This document shows positions 9,801-19,281 of a stretch of DNA of 22,588 bases, in pieces (position 1 is the stretch's first letter; each line of letters begins with the position of its first letter). The translations under genes were made by a program, and so were the position numbers. The notes under the pieces are model-generated. The model saw nothing but the letters and a program-made list of their open reading frames with translations, made no database searches and was not told the origin of the DNA. This stretch comes from Sphacelaria rigidula (lineage: Eukaryota > Phaeophyceae > Sphacelariales): positions 1-22,588 of the forward strand of contig CAXNAA020000327.1 of assembly GCA_964200075.2 (NCBI GenBank), in the 5' to 3' direction.

Positions 9801-12800
9801 CAGAGGGGAGTCTAGCTCGCTTTTCAGATTCGCTTGGCTACGAGGTTTCAAGATTGACCGCTTAACAAAACTCCGTGTGCAACAAGATCTACGGCGATCT
9901 CCACAGATTATTGGGTACACTGGCGGAGGTCGGCAAGCACAGATTTTTGCACACGAATTTCCTTTCAGCGGCCGATCTCGAAACCTCGGAGCCAAGCGAA
10001 TCTGAGAAGTGGGCCAGGCTCCTCCCTGTGGGGTGGTTGATACAAAGTGTCCAAGACGTGTGTTGGCGATTTTCCCTGTTTGGGGGTCAAAAAGGGGGTC
10101 AAACATCCCAAAAGTGACCAATCCGTGGACCAAACTTGCAGTGTCTCGGTCGCAGGCTGGCGCCCAACTGTTGCCGATGTGATGTCAATACTCGCTGATA
10201 CATGAATCTCGTGATCACGTGCAGCACTCGTAGTATACCCGTCGTGTGTCGGCGCTGTTTGTGTTTCGCCATGCGCCGCTGTGAAAGAATATCTACTATT
10301 CATATGATTCCAACGTTGCGTATAGCACACAACCGATACTTGATCCATCACCCACCCTTCAAGGTCGGAGAGGTATTTCATTGATTTTTTGGGTTGGACA
10401 TCTTCAAGGTCATCCCGTCCCTGTCACCTTCCTTTTGTGTCATTTGATCAATCTGCTTGCCAATGATGAACACGAAGCAAGCGTCAACCGCTTTTGTTTC
10501 GGGATCAGCCGACACATGACTGCGAGTGCATACTGCTGAAAATCACAGATATTTGAGCCGTGGCTTTGGCGACATGTGCGGAGCTAGAGTGCAGTCCTAC
10601 TACCCCTGGCCTACCTGTGAAATGCACTACAACCTCAACCAGGAGCACAATGACTTCTACTCCTACGTGTGGAAGAGCTTGTACGATCCCCACGGCCCTG
10701 TCCATGTGTGGCTCGGTGGTGTGATGGACTGTCAGGTGTGAAAGTACGGATGGCGTGTGATGCGGTCTGTGTTGTGTTGTTCCTCGTTTCAACCTGCGAG
10801 CTTCGACTCGGAATGGTTTTGGCCTGCGGACAGTTGAGGGGTATCAAGAGGCCTCCAAACAGGGAGGAGGGGGGGGTAGTGCGGTTCCACAGTCGGTTGG
10901 AGGGAGCCTCTCGTATTATCTTTGCATGTTTTTGGGGGCGTTGCTGTGTACAGGCTGGATCGCCCAAGACGCGGACAAAGATGTGAAAACGCGATTTAGC
11001 AGCTCAATATTGGGTCGTTTTCTATGAGTTTGACACGATGTACAGGATATATGTGCGAAGACGCCACCTTTCCCCCCTTTATACATATTTTTCGAAGTTA
11101 TTCACGATTTTGTTTCGAAAAACTGCTCCGAAATGTTTGGTCGCCGATAACTCACGGAGAAGAAGAAACAAATGTAGAGGGAGAAAGGTGGTGTCTTCGC
11201 ACATACATCATGTACATCGCGTCAAAATTTCATTGAAAACGACCTGAAACTCAGCTGCTAAATCGCGTGTTCGTGTCCAAGACTGGTTCCTATGTGGAGA
11301 TCGACCAGCCACGAAAAAATGAAACGCGGTTATGCTGTTGAACTTTGAATATTTTCTCACAAAATTTCGACATGATGCGCATGGGGTATGTCTTGAACTC
11401 CCTGTTGTCCCCGCTTGATATATTTATTTTTTCAATGAGTTGTCGACGCTTTTGCTCTAGAAAAAACTATTCCGAATTTTACATCACCAATAACATGAGA
11501 GGGAAGAAAAGAGGGGGCAAACGGTAGGGGCTTCACATATACCCCATGTATACCGTGTCAAAATTTCGTGGGAAACATCGTCAAATTGAGCAGTGAAATC
11601 GCGTTTTCAACCGAAAACCGGTTCACTTGCTTTTAGAGTACAATAACCGCAGCCGGAACTTTGACGTTTTCTACAAGCGCGACGCCTTGGCGCGCTAGAG
11701 ATCTCGTCTGCGTGCCATCTCAGACACTGCACGCCTACAGTACGACATGCCTTGTTGTACAACCACAACTAGTGCAGCGCCATCATTTTGCGGCCGCGGG
11801 ACAACTGACTGTAACCATAAACGCGATTTCAGCCGTTTTTTCCTCCTCCTAATTCCGCCGTACGTGCCACCCTCAACTCTCTACACTTCGCAACTGACTG
11901 CAGTTTGGTATTTCGTTTCATGGGAACTTGTCAGATCGCAGTGCTACGGGAAGTGAAAGACGCGCGTTGATTTGCAAATTACCACGATGTATCATAGTAG
12001 GCACAACTCGCGATAGATCATCAGTTAAAACAGGCTGAAGGAAAGTCCGCTTCTTAGGCGCGGCCCAGCCTGTACAGAGCCTGAATGAAAAGGGGCACGA
12101 TAATTTTGGTGGTTTGGATTGGTGGCTTGGCCCATGTCTCTTTATGGGTCAACTGTGTTGAACTACCTCGCAGCCTAGCTCCATTTTCTCCAAACTGTAA
12201 CGACGACTCCACCTCCGAGGCACTAGAGAAAAGGTGGTGCTTGTTGCTCCTTGCGGGACGTCCGATGTTGGAAGTATGTGTGGGGTTGTTGTACTCGGCA
12301 CCAATCGAGCTGGGTTCGCCAAATGCTAACTGAATCGAGGAAGAGCTTTGCAGCCCCTCATGCTCCTACCTTCCTCACAGGGAGTTCGTGAGAAATTTTA
12401 GCCTCGAGGAACTGAGACATCGAGTCACATTTTATTCGGTGCCCGTATCGGCTTTATTGACCTAGCATATCATGGGCACATACACCCCACGTCCACCCGA
12501 TCGAAACATTCGCGAGGTGATGGTATCCTGAAACCAGCATCACTTGAAGCGCCCAGTTGGATCAAGATGACGATGTTTTCTTACCCCTGGCCGTGGACGC
12601 CGTTGACCAATAATCTCTTCCACAGGAAACCTACGCGAAGGTTGCTGACCTGGTGGGCATTGATAAGGCGACTAATCTGGCGTACTACTCCTTCATTCAC
12701 CGGAAAAATCTGTTCCGAGACGGATTTTGGGGCTGCGAGGGTACAGCTTCAGTGAACGCAAAGCCCTACGAGGTAATGCTGTTTGTCTCAACCTCTCTTC

Positions 12801-15481
12801 CTAAGTTCTCAATCTGGATTTTGTTTCTCCGTGGCTGAGTTGTGCCTCACAGGGCCTTCTCTTGGAGTTGTGCTTAGGGCATGCTTCTTTGCATCTAGCG
12901 TGTCGTTCACAAGCATGGTTAGTCATACTCCTGTGGTGGAGTCTGGCTCACTTTTCATTCGCGTTATAACTCCGTATCGCCATCCTGTTCTTGTTTGAAC
13001 TCCTGTAATCGCTCTCTACAGGAATTATCAAGGTTTCCTTGTGTCTTGTTTCACAAAGCCCACCTTTTCCAGTTTCTGATCGTTTGTTCTCCCCGTGTTA
13101 TTCAACGTTTCCATGAGCGCATGCAAATTTCGTCCCTGTCGTCTTCTATTTACCGTGTCTGATCCATGCTGAGTGTTCGCCGCGCTTAGTTTTATTGGGT
13201 ACTTTGACGTGTATAGGTATGTTGTGTGTGTTTTGCTTTTTCTAGTCTCCGTCAAGACCGCTGTTATTTCGCTCGCCCCTCCTCCGACTGAATTTGCAAC
13301 TTCTCGAATGATGCTCTTGCTTTTCCTCAGGTTTTGGGATTGGAGTATGTGATTGCCTTGGGTGCAGCAGCCTCGAGCCTCATTGGTGCACTTGAATTTA
13401 CAGGTGCATCCCGCTTGTTTTTTTAGATATTCTTGTGTCACGTTCGTTGCTGAACATCAAGTGCATCGCCCAATTATTTTTTCGGTCTACAGGTGATGGA
13501 GGGTAAGCAATGCGGTTGTCTCAACTACAACCTCGAGAGCGGCGATGACTACATCACCATCTTGAACGATATGGCGATGGCTGGGCAGATACTGGGTGAT
13601 GTCGGTTCGGACACCCTGAGAAAAGTTGTGGCAACTCTGTGCAGTGGCCTTATGAACGATGGCGACCACCTGCAGGTGCGTCAGTTGACAGTGATGACAA
13701 ATTATACTCCAGTTTTGCGCACCACGTGTGATGGCACTCTGTACCTTTCCCTGCTGGAGCAGGACGGGTAATGTTTACTCCGAACGTCGGGAGCTGAGGA
13801 ACGGGCGTTGAATGGAGTCGGAGGTACCGCCTTGAGTTCGGAGTTGTGATCACAAAATAATCTTGTGCGTGTCGAAGACTGTTGTACGATGAACTATAGT
13901 AGGACGTCAGGAGAACGATCTGGGTAATTTCGAAAAAATCGTCACGGACGTGATTCCATGGCATCACGAAAGCGCACCACACACAACAAACATGCTCCAT
14001 CTGTCACACATGGTAGTCACGCCGAACGTATCTCTGAAAGACTCGAACAGGACGCCTGGTTTGGTGTTGGCAGCGCTGGTGGCATAGCCCACAGTCGAAG
14101 GAGGCACCTCACGAAGCGGTGAACACCGAACATATGTACGCGACTCGGCTCGAAAATAACCATGGGTTCCCGAACTCCACAGATTTGACAACGAGCATCA
14201 TGTATATGGAGCTAGGAATCTAATGCCAACGGGCAAGTTTGCTCCAATTTTTCGGGGGACGAGTTCAATCCAGTCAAGCAAATTCTTTGCCATCGAGGTA
14301 GCGTACAGTATCGTGGGAAAATTGAGCTTCCCGATTTGGTGCGAGATGTGAAGTGCACCTCACTAGGTCCTTATCGAATTCAGTAGTGTGCGACAAATAA
14401 TCAACCCGCCCATTTCGTGTGGAATGAACAGGCGAGCTCATCACTCGACCCCTCTTTCTGGGTGACGCATCCCACAATGGAACGGCTCTTCATGTTCAAG
14501 CGTCTCACCGGCACCATGACCGACCTTACTTGGCCGGACGCTGATCTTTCGTACGACGACGTTACCGGCGAGATGGTGACGGAGGTAAAGTTGAACTCGA
14601 GATGTTCGAGATGCTGCGGCGTCCCGAGTTGTGAAGCCGTTCGTTGAGTTCCCTGACCGTTGAAACGAGGGATGGCGTCGATGTCTCTTGGGGTCCAGTT
14701 GTTGATTTGCGCGACATGCGTTCCGTGTTACCTTCTGCAGCGGTTGGTGGAGACGGGACATGATCGTTGTTTGTGTGTTCGTTAATCGGTCGGCACTCAG
14801 ATCGTTCAACGCGTCCATTGCCTGAAGACCCTCGTATTCCATGCAAATATCAAACTTCTCAGTATGTCATGTCCATAATTTCTAGGGAGGGATACGTGAC
14901 ACGGCGTGACACATGACGTGACACATGACGTGAGACACTTTCTACGATAGCCCCCCACCAAAAAGTGTATGGTTTTGGGAGGCAAAATCTTGACCTAAAT
15001 CGAAATGGGGAGAAGGCGAGCACAACGAGCAGCTAGAAATTCCCACGTTTGGGTTCGTTCTAGCGAATGTTGACAATGTGAGGCGCTTCATGCAGCCTGA
15101 ACCCGAACATTAGGCGCTGTATGGTCATTTTTTTCGTGACACTTTTGAGCTGGTTTTAGGGAGGGCTGTCGTAAAAAGTGTCGTGAGCGTAAGTTTTGGG
15201 CGTCAAGTTACGTTCATGTTAAATTTTTTCAACGTGATGAACGTCACGTTCACGTTGCGTTAGATTTCCAGATGGCACGTTCACGTTACGTTAAATTTGA
15301 CAAACGTGACGGGCGTCACGTGTCACGTTATGTTAAATTGCCAAAACGTTCAAATCACGTATTATGTAACGTTTCATGTAACGTGTCACGTATATCGTAT
15401 TTTTTACGTGACACGTGAAGTATACGTGACACGTAACATGAAACGTTACATAACACGTGACGCGTTACGTGTAAACATAGA

Positions 15482-15518
<37 letters not shown>

Positions 15519-18500
15519 CCATCGTTTCATTTCATTTTATTTGCTTTGTTCTTTCCTCTTCTTTTCCTTTTTCTCGTGTAAGGTCGGCCATTTCTTTCTG
15601 TGCTTTGCTTGTGTTGACTTTTATTTTTTTTGTCACGACTTATCTGCTACGTCGTTCTGTTCGACCCCTCTTTTTTTTTTTCTCCCTTGGAGCGTTTTTT
15701 AGTTTCGTTTTTCTCGGGTACGTGTCATGAGACCATGGCTGGACCCCTGGGGGATCAGTTGAAGTGCGACAATCAATCAAATCAAAATGATGCGTCATGA
15801 ACACGTAACATGAAGCGGTGAACACTTCAACTCAGCAATTAATTTTGAAATGCTACAAGATTAAAGATTGTGCTTCAAGAAACACGTGTGAGTTTGAATG
15901 ACCACGGTATAGAACATCCTCTGGCGGCAAGTTCGCGCTCTACCCCACAGCTGACATTACAACTCATTATCGCAGCACAGCACCACAACATTATGATCAT
16001 CTCGACCATATTTAGTTGTTTTTTGTTCTTTATTCCCTTCAATGTACTATTCTGTTGAGGTTTTTTGGTGACACTATCGCGCGCTACAATCTGTTGTTTC
16101 GTTGTTTTGTTGATTTTATTCTCTTTATTTTCACTTTTCGTTATTCGCTTAATTTTTTTTCTCGTCAAAGTAGCGAGCGTTTTTTTTTTCCATGTTGGAT
16201 GCATGTGTCCTGCGCTCACGGCTGGTTTCGTGGCGGTTTGATCTGATGGAAAAGTGGAGAATCCATCAATCTGTACAGTGAAACCAAAGCTTGTCAAGCC
16301 AGAGAAATGTGTAGATTGCTTGGCGGTATAAACCTGTCATACACGTGTAGAACCAAGGGTACCGACGTAGTTCTGTCTGCGAAATGCCAGGAAGACTCAA
16401 GCCGGCGTTCAATCACATTCGCGAATTATTGTATGTACAGTTTGTGCTGTCGTGCGAATGACCAAGCATTCGAATCTTGAAAATTTGAAATGAGACAGTG
16501 AAAAGACAGGGAAACTTATCCGGTCAAGGACGAATGCATGATACACTTGAGAAAAAAGAACGTTATGCACTCGGATAATGCGCCTACGATCAAACATGCG
16601 ATGGACGACCGTCAGTGCTACGTACACGGTGACTTCACGCGTCACACGACACGTCAAAACACCTCCAACACTGGTGAATAAGCCGCGATATGCATAGAAT
16701 GAAACGTTGCAGTCGAATGTGACAAGTGTCAATGTCACAATACATATTACGCGACACGTGGCAATGTTACGTTACATAACACGTGACACGTGACAATGTC
16801 ACGTTACATGTAACGAAACGTCTCGTTCATTTTTTTTTACGTGATCAACGTCACGTTCATGTTCCGTGAAATTTCCAGATGGCACATTCACGTCACGTTT
16901 AATTTTCCAAACGTGACACGCGTCACGTGTCACGTTACGTTAAATTTTACGAAAGTGATTCACGCCACGTTCACGTACACGTGTCACGTATCCCTCCCTG
17001 ATAATTTTTCCTTCCCAGTTCCTCCCTTGCCTCCAACCAATCCCCTGCCTCCTTGCAACGTTTTCCAGCCACCTTTCGCAATGCATCCGAAGCTAAACCC
17101 CATGAGCTGGGCTAGGCCAGCTTAGGAGCGGATCTGTAGGTTGCAGGCACAAGTCAGTTATCAACTCAATTAGTGCGAACGACTTTGAAATTTGGTACGG
17201 AGGATGAACAAAGCAACATGGAAATATTGACTTGGGGGCTTATATGTTTTCAAGAGCTGAATGACACTTGCTGAAGATTATATCTCGATTACTGCCCTCA
17301 ACTCGGGGAAAAAACATCATCATATCCAACAGTGATGTTGAATTGCAACTCCCGAGATTGAGGCGTGATGGGATTTCACAGACCACCTACTAGCCATGGT
17401 TGCTTGTGGAAATTCACCAGGGCGCGATGAATCAAAAAGATGGGGCAGGTTGATTTCCCCTCACTCTTTTTTCACGATGTGAGGACGTTCAGTATGTTCG
17501 AGACCACTTTTTCACCAGAAGGTCCCTAAATTACCCATGAAAAATTTAATACCTACTTTCTCGTTTCACGATGCCGTTACGGTTCTCGATACTTGACTTC
17601 GAATCACAATTCAGATTTGACGCATTTAGTGCCTTCGGTTTACTGTGAAATATTAGCTGCACCTCATATCTAGATGACGAATTAGGTGTGAGGGGAGCTT
17701 ACCGATCGTTTCCCAGCGTCACAGAGAATGCTTACTCCAAAAACCGTCATCATCCGCGGTATATATCGTTTGGGATTTCATGTAGACTTCAGTATGGACT
17801 GTCATCTCTGTAAGGTACAGGAAGTACTCGCCATGCCGTCCAACCAACGAAAAGTATTTGACTCAGACTTTCCAGCGAATGGGCATCTTCCCCTTGTTTA
17901 GACGATGAAAAGATGTGCGGATCACGGCCCACTTCGTCTGTGTCGATTTTATAAGTGTGAGCTTTTGAATCCGTTTTTGCGATGGCCCAGCTACTATTCC
18001 CCTAAAGTTGCAGGAGCGTACCATCCCTCTTTTGTATATAGCAATGCGCTTTCGTCTCATCTAAGCCCATCACCCTACTACTCCGTATTCTACTGCTACA
18101 GACTATTAGTCTCAGCGGCGACAGCTGCGTAGGCCACCGTGGAAGCGATGTGTTCCCGTTCGGTTTCGGGGCGGATTCGGGCAGTGCGGATTTCAAGACC
18201 CGATCTGGATTCAAGGACGACACCGACACGGACAACAAACTGTCCAATCGACAGGTACTGCAAATGCTCGACCCTCGCGTTAATGGCCTCAACTACATCT
18301 ACGACAACTTCGACTGGCCGCAGTGAGTATTTTTACATGAAGAGTGAGCCAAAAATGCGACGTGAGAGAGCGTAGTACTGGTCACAGATTACGTGCAAGC
18401 ACTGTGTAGTCCCTCTTCAATCTTCATTCATTGGGTTTCATACCATTTTTGAGTGATTTGTGATTCTTTCCGGTCACTTGTGAGTTGCTTTTCCTATGAG

Positions 18501-19281
18501 CACTGCTTCCGAGTGTTTTTTATTTTCATAAAACTCTTGCGACATTGGATTGCCCAATGTAGCACGGGATCCAATCGAAATCTTGCGTACGGGAACACAC
18601 ACACACGGTGACGTGCTGAATGAGCAGCGTAGAGCTTGTCTCGCGGTAAAAAGTACCAGGGGGGCTGGTATTCATGCGCCTGTAGACGGAACCGGCGCAC
18701 ATTTATATTCCATGTTCCATTTGCCCCTGCATCTGCCCTTCCTTTGCTCACACTTTCGCTCCATGCATTAAATCAATTCGATAAATATAAGAATTGAAGA
18801 CGTCACTTGACATATGATAAAAAAATCTATGAGCTACTGTATACCATGTGCTGTGCTGCGTTCAAATGCTTCGTCTTACATTTTCGCATCATTATCGGTG
18901 TCCTGCCAACAATGGTACACACTTCGCGTTGCATGTCGGGGCGGTGTGCTGTAAAGGGTTGTGTACCATTATCATGTACGGGTTGAAGTCGAGAGGGTGC
19001 CGATAAAATCGATCCAGGATGAGTATACCTCCTATTGGCACATGCAGTGTGCATACTCTTGCCTGGATAGGGCTCATGGAATACCACTTCTTTTTTACCA
19101 TTGCCTTCTACACTGCTTGAGCAGCTGCGCCGCAGACGGGTACGACATGAACGATGCTTGGGATTCGGGGAATACTCCAGCGAGTGAACGAACGACCTTC
19201 AAAATGGGGGAGCCAAGGTTGCCTCAATACTCCAAGTTGGTCAAGGACTTGCGCAGTCATTCGTCGAAGACGTCCACCTGA
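6722..19281 (+). CDS. Tyrosinase-like type-3 copper protein, nine-exon model, N-terminus incomplete
   Basis: Joined exons: 6722-6850, 8215-8436, 8789-8907, 10549-10735, 12626-12772, 13493-13675, 14432-14584, 18102-18322, 19125-19281. The sum is 1518 nt, an open frame of 505 codons ending in TGA. All introns are GT–AG; phases are 0 except after exons 3 and 8, where a codon is split after its second base. The tyrosinase central domain (Pfam family PF00264) is shown by H45 and H54 spaced nine residues apart, then FEYSL and VPYWDF (74-79), the usual CuA signature. DPHGPVHVWLGG (203-214) matches the first two CuB histidines, and DPSFWVTHPTMERLF (335-349) the third. The family oxidises phenols or catechols to quinones; in algae this is linked to wall or pigment phenolics, but substrate and location are not shown here. 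Codon 1 of this model is an ATG directly after a splice acceptor, so it is probably internal and upstream exons are missing. Confidence 0.88.
7600..7838. repeat. Dispersed repeat, copy 3 (in intron 1)
   Basis: Aligns with 3359-3595: TTGGTTTTCATATAG, CGTACGAGTCAA, CAACGTTGCACCCCAGATAC, GTGGAATAGCGC, AATTGCGT, and GTGGTGATTCCAACC at the position of the B-box-like stretch, which is mutated here. It explains part of a long spurious open frame at 7508-8110. Confidence 0.7.
8215..8436 (+). CDS. Tyrosinase-like gene, exon 2 (CuA core)
   Basis: This exon has 74 codons, with acceptor GTTACAG and donor ATG|GTACGT, both phase 0. It begins F44-H45-D46-G47 and contains GLGFLTSHS (H54), NTFEYSL and LTVPYWDFTIE. 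These are the second and third CuA histidines and the conserved PYWD motif of the tyrosinase/haemocyanin fold. The tail, rich in D, S and N (about residues 84-117), looks like a surface loop. Confidence 0.93.
8437..8788 (+). other. Intron 2, no recognisable insertion
   Basis: This 352-nt GT–AG intron is the shortest in the gene and the only one under 700 nt. I see no repeat or inverted element in it. It may show the basal intron size before insertions. Confidence 0.7.
8789..8907 (+). CDS. Tyrosinase-like gene, exon 3
   Basis: 119 nt. The acceptor is CGCACAG; the donor is GC|GTGAGT, which splits an Ala codon after two bases. The peptide includes DGRWAYTEVPRVV and RAAWNVNDRA. It links CuA to CuB, and the WNVND stretch resembles the LR.PWN.N segment I recall before the CuB region in algal relatives. 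Confidence 0.85.
9699..10134. mobile_element. 436-bp fold-back element in intron 3
   Basis: The two halves are reverse complements over about 205 bp each, with a loop near 9911-9921. Shared blocks from the ends inward: CCACGGATTG, the TTTTTGACCCC block, AACAGGGAAAATCGCCAACA, CCCCACAG, CAGATTCGCTTGGCT, CGAGGTTTC, CGTGTGCAA and CGATCTCC/CGACCTCC. Arms differ at scattered sites (roughly three quarters identical by eye). No target duplication was found. Long open frames here reflect the inverted repeat, not genes. Confidence 0.85.
10135..10548. other. Rest of intron 3, no gene seen
   Basis: Contains TGTTGCCGATGTGATGTCA at about 10169, nearly identical to a stretch near 22327. It ends in the exon-4 acceptor. 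No other structure seen. Confidence 0.5.
10549..10735 (+). CDS. Tyrosinase-like gene, exon 4 (CuB histidines 1 and 2)
   Basis: 187 nt. The acceptor is AATCACAG and the first A completes the Ala codon from exon 3. It ends GACTGTCAG|GTGTGA, a weak donor outside its GT. Residues 203-214 read DPHGPVHVWLGG, so H205 and H209 form the HxxxH pair of CuB. The Gly after H205 replaces the Asn found at this place in many true tyrosinases. C167, C180 and C218 could form disulfides. Confidence 0.93.
11101..11934. repeat. Dispersed approximately 840-bp repeat, copy 2 (in intron 4)
   Basis: Second copy of the 1288-2127 repeat, lying inside intron 4. Internal sub-repeats are at 11195-11286 and 11531-11621. 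The copies are clearly diverged, with many substitutions and small indels, so the insertion is not recent. No terminal inverted repeat or target duplication was found. Confidence 0.8.
12626..12772 (+). CDS. Tyrosinase-like gene, exon 5
   Basis: This exon has 49 codons, with acceptor TTCCACAG and donor GAG|GTAATG, both phase 0. It includes YYSFIHRKNLFRDGFWGCEG. It lies in the long stretch between the second and third CuB histidines (residues 220-268). H and C residues are present, but none is assigned to the copper site. Confidence 0.85.
12773..13492 (+). other. Intron 5, no recognisable repeat
   Basis: 720 nt, GTAATG to CTACAG. An antisense open frame at 13028-13441 starts only at a GTG and overlaps most of the intron; I do not accept it as a gene. 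No terminal inverted repeats were found. Confidence 0.65.
13493..13675 (+). CDS. Tyrosinase-like gene, exon 6
   Basis: This exon has 61 codons, with acceptor GTCTACAG and donor CAG|GTGCGT, both phase 0. The peptide (residues 269-329) starts VMEGKQCGCLNYNLESGDD and goes on through a helix-like stretch to MNDGDHLQ. It continues the insertion between CuB histidines 2 and 3. I do not recognise it as a separate domain. Confidence 0.85.
13676..14431 (+). other. Intron 6, no recognisable repeat
   Basis: 756 nt, GTGCGT to AACAG. No open frame or repeat that I can support was found in it. Confidence 0.65.
14432..14584 (+). CDS. Tyrosinase-like gene, exon 7 (third CuB histidine)
   Basis: This exon has 51 codons, with acceptor TGAACAG and donor GAG|GTAAAG, both phase 0. 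It contains LDPSFWVTHPTMERLF, matching the family's DP.F...H...(D/E)RL pattern, with H342 as the third CuB ligand. The usual HH is HP here and the usual Asp before Arg is Glu. Confidence 0.92.
15222..15480. repeat. CACGTG/TGACACGT-rich subterminal block, left
   Basis: Dense copies of CACGTTACGTTAAATTT, ACGTGACACGT and CACGTGTCACG. It matches 16833-16960 in direct orientation, including the shared stretch AACGTCACGTTCA then TTTCCAGATGGCAC. It ends against an AT microsatellite. Confidence 0.8.
15485..15516. repeat. (AT)16 microsatellite
   Basis: Sixteen AT units inside the hAT-like element, next to its left subterminal block. Confidence 0.95.
16738..16980. repeat. CACGTG/TGACACGT-rich subterminal block, right
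   Basis: The part from 16833 is in the same orientation as 15222-15345, and 16738-16832 is a palindromic mix of ACGTTACATAACACGTGACA words. The CACGTG hexamer recurs many times; it is also a plant-type G-box, though no regulatory role is shown. Confidence 0.75.
17009..18101. other. Remaining part of intron 7
   Basis: No gene or element ends were found. A weak inverted pair, CCCTCAACTCGGG near 17293 and CCCGAGATTGAG near 17352, could form a small hairpin. The pyrimidine tract before the exon-8 acceptor lies at the end. Confidence 0.5.
18102..18322 (+). CDS. Tyrosinase-like gene, exon 8 (after CuB)
   Basis: 221 nt. The acceptor is TGCTACAG after a pyrimidine tract; the donor is CA|GTGAGT, splitting a codon after two bases. 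It contains SCVGHRGSDVFPFGF and ends NYIYDNFDWP. The GH.G.DV.PFGF and Y.Y..FDW.H pattern is what I recall after CuB in algal relatives, so it belongs to this gene despite the 3.5-kb intron before it. Confidence 0.88.
18323..19124 (+). other. Intron 8 with short inverted repeats
   Basis: 802 nt, GTGAGT to GAGCAG. It holds a perfect 10-nt inverted pair, AATGGTACAC at 18911-18920 and GTGTACCATT at 18961-18970, and a nearby imperfect pair (ATCCAGGATGAGTATAC near 19014 with its counterpart near 19066). These may form RNA hairpins shortly before the acceptor. No target duplication was found. Confidence 0.55.
19125..19281 (+). CDS. Tyrosinase-like gene, terminal exon 9 with stop
   Basis: The acceptor is TTGAGCAG; the first C completes CAC (His), giving FDWPHCAADG across the junction. 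51 residues later the frame ends in TGA at 19279-19281. The tail is hydrophilic and basic (LVKDLRSHSSKTST) with no membrane segment. The last exon is chosen because its phase fits and the FDW.HC join is family-like. Confidence 0.78.

Larger units (their letters stand above)
14883..17000. mobile_element. 2.1-kb hAT-like element in intron 7, non-autonomous
   Basis: The left end TAGGGAGGGATACGTGACAC and the reverse complement of the right end CAGGGAGGGATACGTGACAC match at 19 of 20. The flanks ATAATTTC (14875-14882) and ATAATTTT (17001-17008) are a near-perfect 8-bp duplication. A YAGGG start with 8-bp duplication is the hAT pattern. Subterminal zones are packed with ACGTGACACGT-type words, as expected for transposase binding. 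No transposase frame was found, so movement would need help from elsewhere. It makes up most of the 3.5-kb intron. Confidence 0.88.

Noticed and set aside
9561-10133. 190-codon minus-strand open frame, and an overlapping + frame of 125 codons
   Set aside because: Both run through the 436-bp fold-back, so they mirror each other. The open length comes from the inverted repeat, not from coding constraint.
13028-13441. 137-codon antisense frame with a Cys-rich start (GCTCKFKCTNEARGCC)
   Set aside because: It starts only at GTG and lies in intron 5. The cysteine spacing does not match a zinc-binding motif I can name.
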